Notes: a model not told the origin generated them from the letters alone. A stretch of 64,000 nucleotides of DNA from Pseudomonas lalucatii (GCF_018398425.1 NZ_JADPMV010000002.1:62001-126000), one strand, 5' to 3'. Counted from the first letter of the stretch, positions 54,495 to 64,000 are shown. Numbers and translations: made by a program.

Positions 54495-55607
54495 TCAGCG
54501 CTCCAGCAGGATCCGCAGCATGCGCCGCAGCGGCTCGGCCGCGCCCCACAGCAGCTGGTCGCCCACGGTGAAAGCGCCCAGGTAGTGCGAGCCCATGTTC
54601 AGCTTGCGCAGGCGACCGACCGGTACGCTGAGGGTACCGGTGACAGCCGTCGGGCCCAGTTCGCGGATGCTCGCCTCGCGCTGGTTCGGCACCAGCTTGA
54701 CCCAGGGATTGTGCTGGCTGATCAGGCCCTCGATATCGGACAGCGGCACATCCTTGTTCAGCTTGATGGTCAGCGCCTGGCTGTGGCAACGCATGGCGCC
54801 GATGCGCACACAGATGCCGTCCACCGGAATCGGGCTCTTGAAGCGACCGAGGATCTTGTTGGTCTCGGCCTGGGCCTTCCACTCCTCGCGGCTCTGCCCG
54901 TTCGGCAGCTCCTTGTCGATGTAGGGGATCAGGCTGCCGGCCAGCGGCACGCCGAAGTTGTCCACCGGGAAGGCCTCGCCACGCATGGCCTCGGCTACCT
55001 TGCGGTCGATGTCGAGGATGGCGCTGGCCGGGTCGGCCAGATCGTCGGCTACCGCGCCGTTGATCGCGCCCATCTGCCTGATCAGCTCGCGCATGTTCTG
55101 CGCGCCGGCGCCACTGGCGGCCTGGTAGGTCATGGCGCTCATCCACTCGACCACGCCGGCCTCGTACAGGCCACCCAGGGCCATCAGCATCAGGCTGACG
55201 GTACAGTTGCCGCCGATGTAGTTCTTCGTGCCGGCATCGAGGGACTGGTCGATCACCTTGCGGTTGACCGGGTCCAGCACGATGACCGAGTCATCGGCCA
55301 TGCGCAGCGAGGACGCCGCGTCGATCCAGTAGCCCTGCCAGCCGGCCTCGCGCAGCTTGGGGAAGACCTCGCTGGTGTAGTCGCCGCCCTGGCAGGTGAG
55401 GATCACGTCCAGACCCTTCAGCTCGTCGATGCTGTAGGCGTCCTTCAGCGGGGCGATGTCCTTGCCGATGGCCGGCCCCTGGCCGCCGACATTGGAGGTG
55501 GTGAAGAACACCGGCTCGATCAAGTCGAAATCCCGCTCTTCCAGCATGCGCTGCATGAGTACGGAACCGACCATGCCACGCCAACCGATCAGACCTACAC
55601 GTTTCAT
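54495..55607 (-). CDS. asd: Aspartate-semialdehyde dehydrogenase
   Basis: A 370-residue enzyme that reduces aspartyl phosphate to aspartate semialdehyde for Lys, Met, Thr and diaminopimelate synthesis. The NADP-binding GWRGMVGS motif is at the N-terminus. The catalytic Cys135 is in GGNCTVS and the active-site histidine is in the [12 protein letters not shown] segment. It follows leuB after 55 bases. It is intact, in contrast to the remnant of its paralogue just downstream. Confidence 0.97.
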   Translation of the reverse strand: MKRVGLIGWRGMVGSVLMQRMLEERDFDLIEPVFFTTSNVGGQGPAIGKDIAPLKDAYSIDELKGLDVILTCQGGDYTSEVFPKLREAGWQGYWIDAASSLRMADDSVIVLDPVNRKVIDQSLDAGTKNYIGGNCTVSLMLMALGGLYEAGVVEWMSAMTYQAASGAGAQNMRELIRQMGAINGAVADDLADPASAILDIDRKVAEAMRGEAFPVDNFGVPLAGSLIPYIDKELPNGQSREEWKAQAETNKILGRFKSPIPVDGICVRIGAMRCHSQALTIKLNKDVPLSDIEGLISQHNPWVKLVPNQREASIRELGPTAVTGTLSVPVGRLRKLNMGSHYLGAFTVGDQLLWGAAEPLRRMLRILLER

Positions 55608-55662
55608 AACGACTACACCTATGTGAACAGACCGCCGGAACCACCCCGGCGAAGCTGGAAGA

Positions 55663-56745
55663 TTACAGACTGCGCAGCGCTTCGACTACCGCATCGCCCA
55701 TGGTCGCGGTACCGACCCTGGTCATGCCCGCGGAATGGATGTCGCCGGTGCGCAGCCCCTGGTCGAGCACCTTGCTCACCGCGAGTTCGATGGCGTCGGC
55801 CGCGGCGCCCTGGTTGAAGCTGTAGCGCAGCATCATCGACACCGACAGGATGGTCGCCAGCGGGTTGGCGATACCCTGCCCCGCGATGTCCGGCGCGCTG
55901 CCATGGCACGGCTCGTACATGCCCTTGTTGTCGGCATCCAGCGAGGCCGAGGGCAGCATGCCGATGGAGCCGGTGAGCATGGAAGCCTCATCCGAGAGGA
56001 TGTCGCCGAACATGTTGTCGGTGACCATCACGTCGAACTGCTTGGGTCCGCGCACCAGCTGCATCGCCGCGTTGTCCACGTACATGTGGCTCAGCTCGAC
56101 GTCGGGATAGTCCCTGGCCACTTCCTCCACCACGGTGCGCCACAACTGGCTGGAGGCCAGCACGTTGGCCTTGTCCACCGAGCACAGCTTCTTGTTGCGC
56201 ACCCGAGCCATGTCGAAGCCGACACGGGCGATACGGCGGATCTCGCTCTCGCTGTACGGCAGGGTGTCGTAGGCCATGCGCTCGCCGTTCTCCAACACCT
56301 TGCTCTCGCGCGGCTGACCGAAGTAGATGCCGCCGGTCAGCTCGCGGACGATGAGGATATCCAGGCCCGCCACCACCTCCGGCTTCAGCGAGGAGGCATC
56401 GGCCAGTTGCGGATAGAGGATGGCCGGGCGCAGGTTGGCGAACAGCCCCAGCTGCGAGCGGATCTTCAGCAGGCCACGCTCCGGGCGCAGGGCCGGGTCG
56501 ATGGCATCCCACTTGGGTCCGCCGACGGCGCCGAGCAGGATGGCATCGGCGGCACGGGCACGGGCCAGGGTCTCGTCGGCCAGCGGCACGCCGTACTTGT
56601 CATAGGCGGCGCCACCCAGCTCGTCGAAGCTCAGCTCGAAGTCCAGGGCGTACTTGTCGTTGGCCAGCTGCAGCACCTTGACCGCCTCGGCCATGATCTC
56701 CGGGCCGATGCCATCGCCGGGAAGAACCAGAATCTGCTTGCTCAT
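55663..56745 (-). CDS. leuB: 3-isopropylmalate dehydrogenase
   Basis: A 360-residue NAD-dependent decarboxylating dehydrogenase of leucine synthesis. It has [11 protein letters not shown] at the N-terminus, the catalytic region [11 protein letters not shown], the Lys/Tyr region and the metal-binding [12 protein letters not shown], then [17 protein letters not shown] 56745 gives the family start [13 protein letters not shown] palindromic repeat lies in the 91-base gap between it and leuD. Confidence 0.97.
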   Translation of the reverse strand: MSKQILVLPGDGIGPEIMAEAVKVLQLANDKYALDFELSFDELGGAAYDKYGVPLADETLARARAADAILLGAVGGPKWDAIDPALRPERGLLKIRSQLGLFANLRPAILYPQLADASSLKPEVVAGLDILIVRELTGGIYFGQPRESKVLENGERMAYDTLPYSESEIRRIARVGFDMARVRNKKLCSVDKANVLASSQLWRTVVEEVARDYPDVELSHMYVDNAAMQLVRGPKQFDVMVTDNMFGDILSDEASMLTGSIGMLPSASLDADNKGMYEPCHGSAPDIAGQGIANPLATILSVSMMLRYSFNQGAAADAIELAVSKVLDQGLRTGDIHSAGMTRVGTATMGDAVVEALRSL

Positions 56746-56800
56746 TGCATTCCTCAATCATGGTGCAAGGCCCGGCCGTTCTGCACCGGGCCTCCATTCG

Positions 56801-56828
56801 GTGGGTTACGGCCTACGGCCTAACCCAC
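56801..56828. repeat. REP-like palindrome between leuD and leuB
   Basis: GTGGGTTA (56801-56808) and TAACCCAC (56821-56828) form an 8-base stem around a 12-base loop with internal GGCC repeats. The sequence resembles the intergenic palindromes common in Pseudomonas genomes. It lies in the only sizeable gap between leuD and leuB and has no T-run. Confidence 0.55.
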
Positions 56829-56836
56829 CCTTCAAA

Positions 56837-57487
56837 TTATTTGATCGCGCCGAACAGCCAGGGGCTGCGCTGCCGGTAGCCAGCCTCGAAGGCCTCGATC
56901 GCCTCGGCATCCTGCAGGGTCAGGCCGATGTCGTCCAGGCCGTTGAGCAGGCAGTGCTTGCGGAAGGCATCGACCTCGAAGCCGTACTGCTTGCCGTCCG
57001 GACGGGTCACGGTCTGCGCCGCCAGGTCGACGGTCAGTTGGTAGCCCTCTTCCGCCTCGCACTGCTGGAACAGTTCATCGACGTCGCGCTCGGCGAGAAT
57101 GATCGGCAGCAGGCCGTTCTTGAAGCTGTTGTTGTAGAAGATATCGGCGAAACTCGGCGCGATGATGGCGCGGAAACCGTACTCCTCCAGCGCCCAGGGT
57201 GCATGCTCGCGGGACGAGCCACAGCCGAAGTTCTCCCGTGCCAGCAACACGCTGGCGCCCTGGTAACGGGGGAAGTTGAGCACGAACTGCGGGTTGACCG
57301 GGCGCTGGGAGCAGTCCTGGTTCGGCTGACCGACATCCAGGTAGCGCCACTCGTCGAACAGGTTGGGCCCGAAGCCGCTACGCTTGATCGACTTGAGGAA
57401 CTGCTTGGGAATGATCTGATCGGTGTCGACATTGGCGCGGTCGAGCGGCGCGACGAGGCCGGCATGCTGGGTAAAGGCTTTCATCAT
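56837..57487 (-). CDS. leuD: 3-isopropylmalate dehydratase small subunit
   Basis: A 216-residue swivel-domain subunit of isopropylmalate isomerase. The motifs are [36 protein letters not shown], and [18 protein letters not shown]. The start is one of two tandem ATG codons at 57487/57484. It lies eight bases after leuC and functions with it. Confidence 0.97.
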   Translation of the reverse strand: MMKAFTQHAGLVAPLDRANVDTDQIIPKQFLKSIKRSGFGPNLFDEWRYLDVGQPNQDCSQRPVNPQFVLNFPRYQGASVLLARENFGCGSSREHAPWALEEYGFRAIIAPSFADIFYNNSFKNGLLPIILAERDVDELFQQCEAEEGYQLTVDLAAQTVTRPDGKQYGFEVDAFRKHCLLNGLDDIGLTLQDAEAIEAFEAGYRQRSPWLFGAIK

Positions 57488-57495
57488 CTAGCTCC

Positions 57496-58923
57496 TCAGG
57501 CCTGGATCAGTTCGCGTACGTCGATGAAGCGGCCGGTCACCGCCGCGGCGGCGGCCATGGCCGGGCTGACCAGGTGGGTACGCCCACCGGCGCCCTGGCG
57601 CCCCTCGAAGTTGCGATTGGAGGTGGAGGCGCAATGCTCGCCGCTGCCCAGCTTGTCCGGGTTCATCGCCAGGCACATGGAGCAGCCCGGCTCGCGCCAC
57701 TCGAAGCCGGCCTCGATGAAGACCTTGTCCAGGCCTTCCGCCTCGGCCTGCGCCTTGACCAGGCCGGAACCCGGCACCACCAGCGCCTGCTTGACCGTCG
57801 CCGCCACCTTGCGTCCCTTGGCCACCTCGGCCGCGGCACGCAGGTCCTCGATCCGCGAGTTGGTGCAGGAACCGATGAATACCCGATCCAGCATGATGTC
57901 GGTAATCGGCTGATTCGCCGACAGCCCCATATACTTGAGGGCACGGACGATGGAGTCGCGCTTGACCGGGTCGGCCTCGGCCGCCGGGTCCGGCACCTTC
58001 TGATCGACCGCCAGGACCATTTCGGGCGAGGTGCCCCAGCTGACCTGCGGCTTGATGTCTTCGGCACGCAACTCGACCTCGGTGTCGAAGCGGGCGTCGG
58101 CATCCGACACCAGCTCGCGCCACTGGGCGACGGCCTTGTCCCAGTCCGCGCCCTTGGGTGCGAAGGGGCGACCCTCGACATAGGCGATGGTCTTCTCGTC
58201 CACCGCCACCAGGCCGACCCGCGCACCTGCCTCGATCGCCATGTTGCAGATGGTCATGCGCCCTTCCAGGGACAGATCGCGGATCGCGCTGCCGGCGAAC
58301 TCCAGGGCGTGGCCATTGCCGCCGGCGGTGCCGATCTTGCCGATCACCGCGAGGACTATGTCCTTGGCGGTGACGCCGAAGGGCAGCCGGCCCTCTACCC
58401 GCACCTGCATGTTCTTCATCTTCTTGGCCACCAGGCACTGGGTCGCCAGCACATGCTCGACCTCGGAGGTGCCGATGCCGTGGGCCAGGGCACCGAAGGC
58501 GCCGTGGGTGGAGGTGTGCGAATCGCCGCAGACCACGGTCATGCCCGGCAGCGTGGCGCCCTGCTCCGGGCCGACCACGTGGACGATGCCCTGGCGGCTG
58601 TCGTTCATCTTGAATTCGAGGATGCCGAAGTCGTCGCAGTTCTCGTCCAGGGTCTGCACCTGGATACGCGACACCTCGTCGACGATCGCCTCCAGGCCGC
58701 CCTGGCGCTCGGCCTTGGTGGTCGGCACGTTGTGGTCCGGGGTGGCGATGTTGGCGTCGATGCGCCACGGCTTGCGGCCGGCCAGGCGCAGGCCCTCGAA
58801 GGCCTGCGGCGAGGTCACCTCGTGGAGGATATGGCGATCGATATAGATCAGCGACGAGCCATCGTCGCGACGCTTCACCTCGTGCATGTCCCAGAGCTTG
58901 TCGTAGAGCGTTTTGCCGGCCAT
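57496..58923 (-). CDS. leuC: 3-isopropylmalate dehydratase large subunit
   Basis: A 475-residue aconitase-family subunit carrying the [4Fe-4S] cluster: a cysteine in IGSCTNSR and two in GCSMCLAMN. Other family segments are [13 protein letters not shown] and [24 protein letters not shown] 58923 ([11 protein letters not shown]) has AGGGA eight bases upstream. A LysR regulator diverges from it over 134 bases. Confidence 0.98.
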   Translation of the reverse strand: MAGKTLYDKLWDMHEVKRRDDGSSLIYIDRHILHEVTSPQAFEGLRLAGRKPWRIDANIATPDHNVPTTKAERQGGLEAIVDEVSRIQVQTLDENCDDFGILEFKMNDSRQGIVHVVGPEQGATLPGMTVVCGDSHTSTHGAFGALAHGIGTSEVEHVLATQCLVAKKMKNMQVRVEGRLPFGVTAKDIVLAVIGKIGTAGGNGHALEFAGSAIRDLSLEGRMTICNMAIEAGARVGLVAVDEKTIAYVEGRPFAPKGADWDKAVAQWRELVSDADARFDTEVELRAEDIKPQVSWGTSPEMVLAVDQKVPDPAAEADPVKRDSIVRALKYMGLSANQPITDIMLDRVFIGSCTNSRIEDLRAAAEVAKGRKVAATVKQALVVPGSGLVKAQAEAEGLDKVFIEAGFEWREPGCSMCLAMNPDKLGSGEHCASTSNRNFEGRQGAGGRTHLVSPAMAAAAAVTGRFIDVRELIQA

Positions 58924-59029
58924 CAGCGAATCCCTCATCAGCGTGCTTCTATGCCCGGGCGAATAGCCCTGCGGCTTATGGGGACGATCCTAGGGGCTTG
59001 CTTAAAATTACTCAAATTCATATTTTTCA

Positions 59030-59050
59030 TCCATTGGATAACCAATTGGA
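59030..59050. promoter_or_regulatory. Inverted repeat in the leuC-LysR divergent gap
   Basis: TCCATTGG (59030-59037) and CCAATTGGA (59042-59050) around ATAA form a near-perfect palindrome directly upstream of the LysR gene. Its place fits an autoregulatory LysR site, but it also overlaps the ribosome-binding region of that gene. Confidence 0.4.
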
Positions 59051-59057
59051 ATCCTTC

Positions 59058-59963
59058 ATGGACCTGGCCACCCTCAACGCCTTTATCGCCATCGCCGAGA
59101 CCGGCAGCTTCTCGGAAGCCGCCGAGCGCCTGCACCTGACCCAGCCGGCGGTCAGCAAGCGCATCGCCAGCCTGGAACAGCAGTTGAACGTGCGCCTGTT
59201 CGACCGCCTCGGCCGCGAGGTGAGCCTGACCGAGGCCGGCCGCGCCCTACTGCCGCGGGCCTACCAAATCCTCAATGTGCTGGACGACACCCGCCGCGCC
59301 CTGACCAACCTCAACGGCGAGATCGCCGGCCGCCTGACCCTGGCCACCAGCCACCATATCGGCCTGCACCGCCTGCCGCCCTTGCTGCGCGCCTTCACCC
59401 GGGCGCACCCGCAGGTGGCGCTGGACATCCAGTTCCTCGACTCGGAGGTGGCCTACGAGGAGGTCCTGCACGGCCGCGCCGAACTGGCGGTGATCACCCT
59501 GGCGCCCGAGACCCGCGAGCCGGTACGCGCCGTGCCGGTCTGGGACGACCCACTGGACTTCGTCGCCGCCCCCGAGCATCCCCTGGCCCGCAGCGGCGGC
59601 GTCGAACTGGCCGACGTGGCACGCCACCCGGCGGTGTTTCCCGGCGGCAACACCTTCACCCACCACATCGTCCAACGCCTGTTCGAGGCCCAGGGCCTGA
59701 CGCCGAACATCGCCATGAGCACCAACTACCTGGAGACCATCAAGATGATGGTGGCCATCGGCCTGGCCTGGAGCGTGCTGCCGCGCACCATGCTCGACGA
59801 CCAGGTGGCCCGCCTGCCCCTGCCGGGCATTCAACTGTCACGACAGCTGGGCTATATCCTGCACACCGAGCGCACCCTGTCGAACGCCGCGCGGGCCTTC
59901 ATGGGACTGCTCGACGCCCAGCGCGGCGATCTTGCACCGACCTCCACGCAACGGCTAACGTGA
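59058..59963 (+). CDS. LysR-type regulator next to leuC
   Basis: A 301-residue LysR protein with an N-terminal winged helix (FIAIAETGSFSEAAERLHLTQ then PAVSKRIASLEQQL) and an effector domain (GRLTLATSHHIGLHRLPPLL). ATG 59058 has GGA about eight bases upstream; a longer frame lacks a start signal. It diverges from leuC, so control of leuC-D and possibly leuB is likely. A homologue sits at the same place in P. aeruginosa as I recall. It may have wider targets. Confidence 0.92.
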   Translation: MDLATLNAFIAIAETGSFSEAAERLHLTQPAVSKRIASLEQQLNVRLFDRLGREVSLTEAGRALLPRAYQILNVLDDTRRALTNLNGEIAGRLTLATSHHIGLHRLPPLLRAFTRAHPQVALDIQFLDSEVAYEEVLHGRAELAVITLAPETREPVRAVPVWDDPLDFVAAPEHPLARSGGVELADVARHPAVFPGGNTFTHHIVQRLFEAQGLTPNIAMSTNYLETIKMMVAIGLAWSVLPRTMLDDQVARLPLPGIQLSRQLGYILHTERTLSNAARAFMGLLDAQRGDLAPTSTQRLT

Positions 59964-60055
59964 GGCGCATCTCGCCTCGCCGGCACCCGGGAGTGTTCCA
60001 ACCAGCCCATGCACCAGCGCCGCGCCGCTCCAGTTCATCGATAAAGGGGACGCCC

Positions 60056-63000
60056 ATGGCCGACAGCAGTGACCGCCCGGCCCCGCAGGACTTGCCGCTC
60101 TCCGCGACCCCGGCGCGGGAATCGGCCTGGGATGCCGCGCCGCGTCTGCTCGCCGCACTGAACGGCGCTCGCCTCGCGGCCTGGCACTGGGACATTGAGC
60201 AGGGCCGACTCGCTTGGTCCCCTGGCGTCGCGGCACTGTTCGGCCTGCCCGCCGCCGAACCTGAGCAGGAAGCGTTCGACTATTTCGCGCGAATTCAGGC
60301 AGAAGACCTGGACGCGGTGCTGCACCTATTCCAGCAGCTGCAAGACGACACCGCTCAGCCGGAGCCCGTGCGCCATCGTGCTCGCTGGCCGGACGGCAGC
60401 CTGCACTGGCTGGAGATCAGCGGCGGCACGCACCGGGACGATGACGGCGCCAGATATGCGGCGGGCGTCGTTCGCGTGATCGGCGCCCAGCGGCAGGACG
60501 GCCCGAGCGCGGCCCGCAGCGCCAGCGAGGAGCAGTTCGCCAGGGCCCTCCACAACACCCCGGACAGCGTGGTGATCACCGAGAAGGCCTGCGGGCGCTT
60601 CATCGAGGTCAATGCCAGCTTCGAACGCCAGTTCGGCTGGCGCCGGGCCGAGGCCGTGGGCCGCAGCTCCCTGGCCCTGGGCCTCTGGCTGCACCCGGCG
60701 GACCGCCAGCAACTCCTGCACGCCCTGCGGGAGGACGGCAGCCTGCGCCCCTTGGAGACCCGCCTGGTCAGCCGCGACGGACAGGTCAGCGACTACCTGA
60801 TCCATGGCGGCGAGATCGAACTGGACGGCGTCGCCTGCCTGGCCCTGACGGTCCGCGACATCAGTCGGCAGAAGGCACAGGAACAGGCGCTGCGGGACAG
60901 CCGCGAACGCCTGACCCTGGCCCTCGAGTCGGCGGCCCTCGGCACCTGGGACTGGCACATTGCCAGCGGCACCCTCTACGGCTCGGCGCGCGCCGCCGCC
61001 CTCCACGGTCTGCCAGGCGCCCCCTACGAAGGCCCGTTCCAGCCCTTCTTCGCCAGCGTGCCGGAAGACGACCGGCGCGCCATGCAGCAGGCCTACCGCA
61101 CGCTGCTCGACGGCGCCCGCGGCGAATACCAGGTGACCTACCGGGTACGCCATCCCGGCGGCACGCTGCATTACCTGGAGAGCACCGCCAGGCTCTACCG
61201 CGACGACACGGGCAACCCGGTGCGCATGGCCGGCGTGCTGATGGACATCAGCGAGCGGGTCCAGCGCGAACAACGCCTGACCGCCTCGGAGGAGAAATTC
61301 GCCTCCCTGTTCCAGGCCAGCCCGGACCCGATCTGCGTCTCGCGCATCCGCGACGGCGTGTTCATCGAGGTCAACCCCAGTTTCAGCGCAACCTTCGGCT
61401 GGCCGGCCGAGCAGATAGTCGGCCGCAGCGGCCCGGACGTCGGCTTCTGGCATGACCTCGAACAGCGCCGCCAGCTATACGCCAAGATGACCCGCGAGGA
61501 AGGCCTGAACAACGAAATCGCGCACTTTCACACCCGCGCCGGGGCAGTCCTCAGCTGCGTGGTCTCCAGCCGCTTCATCCGCGTCGAACGCCAGCTGTGC
61601 ATCGCCAGCACCTTCCGCGACATCACCGCGCGCCAGCAGGCCGAGGCGGCGCTCAAGGCCAGCCAGGAGAAATTCGTCAAGGCCTTCCACTCCAGCCCCG
61701 ACGCCATCACCATCACCGAACGCGACAGCGCCCGCTATGTCGAGGTCAACGAGGGCTTCACCCGCCTCACCGGCTTCAGCCAGGAGGAGGTGATAGGGCG
61801 CAGCGCGCTCGAGATGAATATCTGGGCCGACCCCCGGCAACGCCAGGAACTGCTCGAGACGCTCCAGCGCGAGGGGCGCGTGCTGCACCGGGAGATGCTC
61901 GGCCGGCACCGCAGCGGGCAGATCAGGACGGTGGAGGTTTCGGTGGAGCCGATCGAACTCGACGGCACCGCCTGCCTGCTGCTGACCGCTCGCGATGTCA
62001 GCCAACTGAAGGAAGCCCAGGCGCAGATCCAGCACCTGGCCTATCACGACTCGCTGACCAACCTGCCCAACCGCGCCCTGCTGATGGACCGCCTGACCCA
62101 GCAGATCGCCCTGCTCAAGCGTCACAACTTGCGTGGTGCCCTGCTGTTTCTCGACCTCGACCACTTCAAGCACATCAACGATTCCCTCGGCCATCCGGTC
62201 GGCGACGCCGTGCTCAAGCTGGTCACCGCGCGCCTGGAGGCCAGCGTGCGCCAGGAGGACACCGTCGCCCGCCTGGGCGGCGACGAGTTCGTCGTGCTGC
62301 TCAGCGGCCTGGAAGGCAAGCGCTCGGAGGTCACCCGCCAGGCACGCACGGTGGCGGAAAAACTGCGGCGTCTGCTGGCCGAGCCGATGCGCCTGGACGG
62401 CCATCGCCTGCAGGTCACGCCGAGCATCGGCATCGCCCTGATCCCCGATCACGGCGACACCCCCGCCGACCTGCTCAAGCGCGCGGACATCGCCCTGTAC
62501 CGGGCCAAGGACGCCGGGCGCAACGCCATCCAGCTGTTCCGCAGCGCCATGCAGCAGGCCGCCAGCGAGCGCCTGCGCCTGGAAAACGACCTGCGCCTGG
62601 CCCTGGCCCGCGGCGAGTTCGAGCTGTACTTCCAGCCCCAGGTGGACGCCCGCGACGGCCGGGTGGTCGGCGCCGAGGCGCTGCTGCGCTGGCTGCACCC
62701 GACCCTCGGGGCGCAGTCGCCGGCGCAGTTCATCCGGGTGCTGGAGGACAGCGGCCTGATTCTCGAGGTCGGCAGCTGGGTCATCGCCGAGGCCTGTCAC
62801 GCCTGCGCGCAGATGCTCGAGGAGAAGCTGATCGACGCCGGGGATTTCAGCCTGTGCGTGAACATCAGCCCGCGGCAGTTCCGCCAGAACGATTTCGTCG
62901 AGCAGGTGGAGAGCAGCCTCCTCTGCAGCAGCCTGCCGCGCACCATGCTCAAGCTGGAGATCACCGAAGGCATCGTCATCCAGAACATCGACGACACCAT

Positions 63001-63364
63001 CGCCAAGATGAACCGGCTGAAAAGGCTCGGGGTCAGCTTCGCCATGGATGATTTCGGTACCGGCTACAGCTCGCTGACCTACCTCAAGCGCCTGCCGGTG
63101 GACCTGCTGAAGATCGACCAGTCCTTCGTCCGCGATGCCACCCAGGATGCCAACGACGCGGGCATCATCCGCGCCATAGTCGCCATGGGGCAGAGCCTGG
63201 GCCTGACGATGATCGCCGAGGGCGTCGAGCAGCAGGCGCAACTGGACTTCCTCGAGCGGCAGGGCTGCTCCCTCTACCAGGGCTACCTGTTCAGCAAGCC
63301 GCTGCCGCTGGCCGAGTTCCGCGCCCTGCTGGCGCACACCGCGCAACGCCGGCAGCACTCCTGA
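60056..63364 (+). CDS. Five-PAS diguanylate cyclase/phosphodiesterase
   Basis: A 1,102-residue cytoplasmic signalling protein without membrane segments. Five PAS domains occupy about 30-145, 157-275, 283-405, 410-530 and 532-655. A GGDEF domain follows (GGDEF at 741-745, after LTNLPNRALL), then an EAL domain (EALLRW from residue 874, DDFGTGYSSL, and the late EGVE). Both catalytic motifs are complete, so it could make and break cyclic di-GMP; which activity wins cannot be told. The ATG has AGGGGA six bases upstream. It is a single gene converging with ibpA. Confidence 0.94.
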   Translation: MADSSDRPAPQDLPLSATPARESAWDAAPRLLAALNGARLAAWHWDIEQGRLAWSPGVAALFGLPAAEPEQEAFDYFARIQAEDLDAVLHLFQQLQDDTAQPEPVRHRARWPDGSLHWLEISGGTHRDDDGARYAAGVVRVIGAQRQDGPSAARSASEEQFARALHNTPDSVVITEKACGRFIEVNASFERQFGWRRAEAVGRSSLALGLWLHPADRQQLLHALREDGSLRPLETRLVSRDGQVSDYLIHGGEIELDGVACLALTVRDISRQKAQEQALRDSRERLTLALESAALGTWDWHIASGTLYGSARAAALHGLPGAPYEGPFQPFFASVPEDDRRAMQQAYRTLLDGARGEYQVTYRVRHPGGTLHYLESTARLYRDDTGNPVRMAGVLMDISERVQREQRLTASEEKFASLFQASPDPICVSRIRDGVFIEVNPSFSATFGWPAEQIVGRSGPDVGFWHDLEQRRQLYAKMTREEGLNNEIAHFHTRAGAVLSCVVSSRFIRVERQLCIASTFRDITARQQAEAALKASQEKFVKAFHSSPDAITITERDSARYVEVNEGFTRLTGFSQEEVIGRSALEMNIWADPRQRQELLETLQREGRVLHREMLGRHRSGQIRTVEVSVEPIELDGTACLLLTARDVSQLKEAQAQIQHLAYHDSLTNLPNRALLMDRLTQQIALLKRHNLRGALLFLDLDHFKHINDSLGHPVGDAVLKLVTARLEASVRQEDTVARLGGDEFVVLLSGLEGKRSEVTRQARTVAEKLRRLLAEPMRLDGHRLQVTPSIGIALIPDHGDTPADLLKRADIALYRAKDAGRNAIQLFRSAMQQAASERLRLENDLRLALARGEFELYFQPQVDARDGRVVGAEALLRWLHPTLGAQSPAQFIRVLEDSGLILEVGSWVIAEACHACAQMLEEKLIDAGDFSLCVNISPRQFRQNDFVEQVESSLLCSSLPRTMLKLEITEGIVIQNIDDTIAKMNRLKRLGVSFAMDDFGTGYSSLTYLKRLPVDLLKIDQSFVRDATQDANDAGIIRAIVAMGQSLGLTMIAEGVEQQAQLDFLERQGCSLYQGYLFSKPLPLAEFRALLAHTAQRRQHS

Positions 63365-63365
63365 A

Positions 63366-63403
63366 AAACGCCGAAGGCGCCCCCACCGCTGGCGAGGGCG
63401 CCT
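63366..63403 (-). terminator. Likely ibpA terminator
   Basis: AGGCGCCC (63375-63382) and GGGCGCCT (63396-63403) form an 8-base GC-rich stem with a 13-base loop. On the minus strand it is followed within ten bases by GTTTTTC. It lies between the convergent ends of ibpA and the GGDEF-EAL gene. Confidence 0.6.
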
Positions 63404-63431
63404 GCACGACAGTCGGACGAGGCCCCGACGA

Positions 63432-63878
63432 TCAGCTGTCCAGGGCCGGACGCGCGCCATTGATGGGGATACGCTTGGCCTTGGCCTCTTCCGGGACGAT
63501 GCGCACCAGGTCGATGTTCAGCAGGCCGTTGACCAGGTTGGCGGCCCTGACCTCGATATGATCGGCCAGACGGAACGACAGCTTGAAGGCCCGCCGGGCG
63601 ATGCCCTGATAGAGGTAGGTGACGTCGGCGGCGTCCTGCTCGCGCCGACCGCCGGTGACCGTCAACACGCCACGCTCGACCTGCAGGTCGAGGTCCTCCT
63701 CGTGGAAGCCGGCGGCGGCGATGACGATGCGATACTGGTCCTCGGCGTGCTTCTCGACGTTGTAGGGCGGGTAGCTGCTGGCCGACTCATTGCGCATGGC
63801 CGACTCGAACAGGTCGTTGAAGCGATCGAAGCCGATGGAGTGACGGAACAGCGGGGTCATGGAAAATGCAGTGCTCAT
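63432..63878 (-). CDS. ibpA: Small heat-shock protein (Hsp20/IbpA)
   Basis: A 148-residue holding chaperone of the alpha-crystallin family. The N-terminal arm begins MSTAFSMTPLFRHSIGFDR, the crystallin domain runs from PPYNVEKHAEDQYRIVIA to GLLNIDLVR, and the C-terminal tail carries the assembly motif RIPI. ATG 63878 has AGGAG eight bases upstream. A sigma-32-like promoter and a probable temperature-sensing leader precede it. Confidence 0.95.
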   Translation of the reverse strand: MSTAFSMTPLFRHSIGFDRFNDLFESAMRNESASSYPPYNVEKHAEDQYRIVIAAAGFHEEDLDLQVERGVLTVTGGRREQDAADVTYLYQGIARRAFKLSFRLADHIEVRAANLVNGLLNIDLVRIVPEEAKAKRIPINGARPALDS

Positions 63879-63938
63879 GGATAGTCTCCTGATGGACAGC
63901 GAGTGATTCGACACGGGGCCCGACTTCGGCGCCCCGCA
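63879..63938 (-). promoter_or_regulatory. ROSE-like RNA thermometer in the ibpA leader
   Basis: The predicted leader of about 60 bases folds into a GC-rich first hairpin (CGGGGC with GCCCCG). A second short hairpin can form in which TCGCT faces the AGGAG ribosome site across seven bases. ROSE elements upstream of small heat-shock genes show a U[U/C]GCU sequence pairing with the Shine-Dalgarno. The likeness is good in shape and place, but pairing energies were not calculated. Confidence 0.6.
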
Positions 63939-63945
63939 AGAGCAA

Positions 63946-63973
63946 AAATGTGGACAGCGACGAAAATTTCAAG
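63946..63973 (-). promoter_or_regulatory. Sigma-32-type promoter of ibpA
   Basis: On the minus strand CTTGAA (63968-63973), a 14-base spacer and CCACATTT (63946-63953) fit the heat-shock sigma-factor consensus (CTTGAA with a CCCCAT-type -10). The start of transcription would fall near 63938, giving the leader described. Confidence 0.75.
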
Positions 63974-64000
63974 CCCGCCCAGTACAACCCGATAAGGAGA

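Noticed and set aside
54276..55817. Plus-strand frame of about 510 codons opposite asd
   Set aside because: Asd on the minus strand has an intact catalytic site and normal length; the other frame is a composition artefact.
61475..63460. Long minus-strand frame opposite the GGDEF-EAL gene
   Set aside because: Antisense shadow of codon-biased DNA. The plus-strand frame has complete PAS, GGDEF and EAL motifs.

Overview
The window reads as one contiguous piece of a GC-rich Pseudomonas chromosome. Gene content and order from about 16.8 kb rightwards (pepN, nadK, fadH, tRNA Val-Asp-Asp, xcpZ-R, xcpP-Q, metZ-purF-cvpA-dedD-folC-accD, trpF-truA-fimV, asd, leuB-leuD-leuC, ibpA) match, from memory, the order of the same genes in Pseudomonas aeruginosa. 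I saw no insertion sequence, prophage, CRISPR array or rRNA gene.

Region 1 (1-9.74 kb) is an aromatic degradation block read leftwards: benR, then benA-benB-benC-benD-benK running directly into catB-catC-catA (catA runs off the left edge). It converts benzoate through the cis-diol and catechol to muconate and on to 3-oxoadipate enol-lactone. A Pm-like promoter with two perfect BenR/XylS half-sites precedes benA. No CatR-type regulator is present. The IclR regulator pcaR, with a palindromic operator in its own promoter, lies next to benR.

Region 2 (9.74-16.8 kb) is an accessory module: an orphan periplasmic binding protein, an OprD-type porin, an MHS-type major facilitator and an M20 amidohydrolase resembling hippurate hydrolase, with a divergent LysR regulator. 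The inferred role is uptake and hydrolysis of an N-acyl amino acid such as hippurate, whose benzoate would enter the ben/cat pathway. An 800-base stretch with only a doubtful reading frame separates it from the conserved backbone.

Region 3 (16.8-32.1 kb) is housekeeping: pepN, two small conserved families (DUF2797, DUF1315), a rhomboid protease, a calcineurin-type phosphatase, NAD kinase, a DUF1853 protein, a double cyclic-nucleotide-domain/rhodanese protein, a PLP desulfhydrase/deaminase-like enzyme, a coiled-coil protein of unknown role, a SnoaL-like protein, fadH and a divergent AraC regulator with matching operator repeats at the fadH promoter. A 28-codon acidic peptide gene closes the block.

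Region 4 (32.2-43.05 kb) holds a Val-Asp-Asp tRNA operon with its own promoter and terminator, followed by the complete Xcp type II secretion cluster: xcpR-S-T-U-V-W-X-Y-Z leftwards and xcpP-Q rightwards from a shared control region.

Region 5 (43.07-59.96 kb) contains the accD-folC-dedD-cvpA-purF-metZ and fimV-truA-trpF runs, a decayed usg (asd paralogue) remnant, asd, and the leucine genes leuB, leuD and leuC with a divergent LysR regulator. Region 6 (60.06-64 kb) holds a five-PAS GGDEF-EAL protein and the small heat-shock gene ibpA with a sigma-32-like promoter and a ROSE-like leader.
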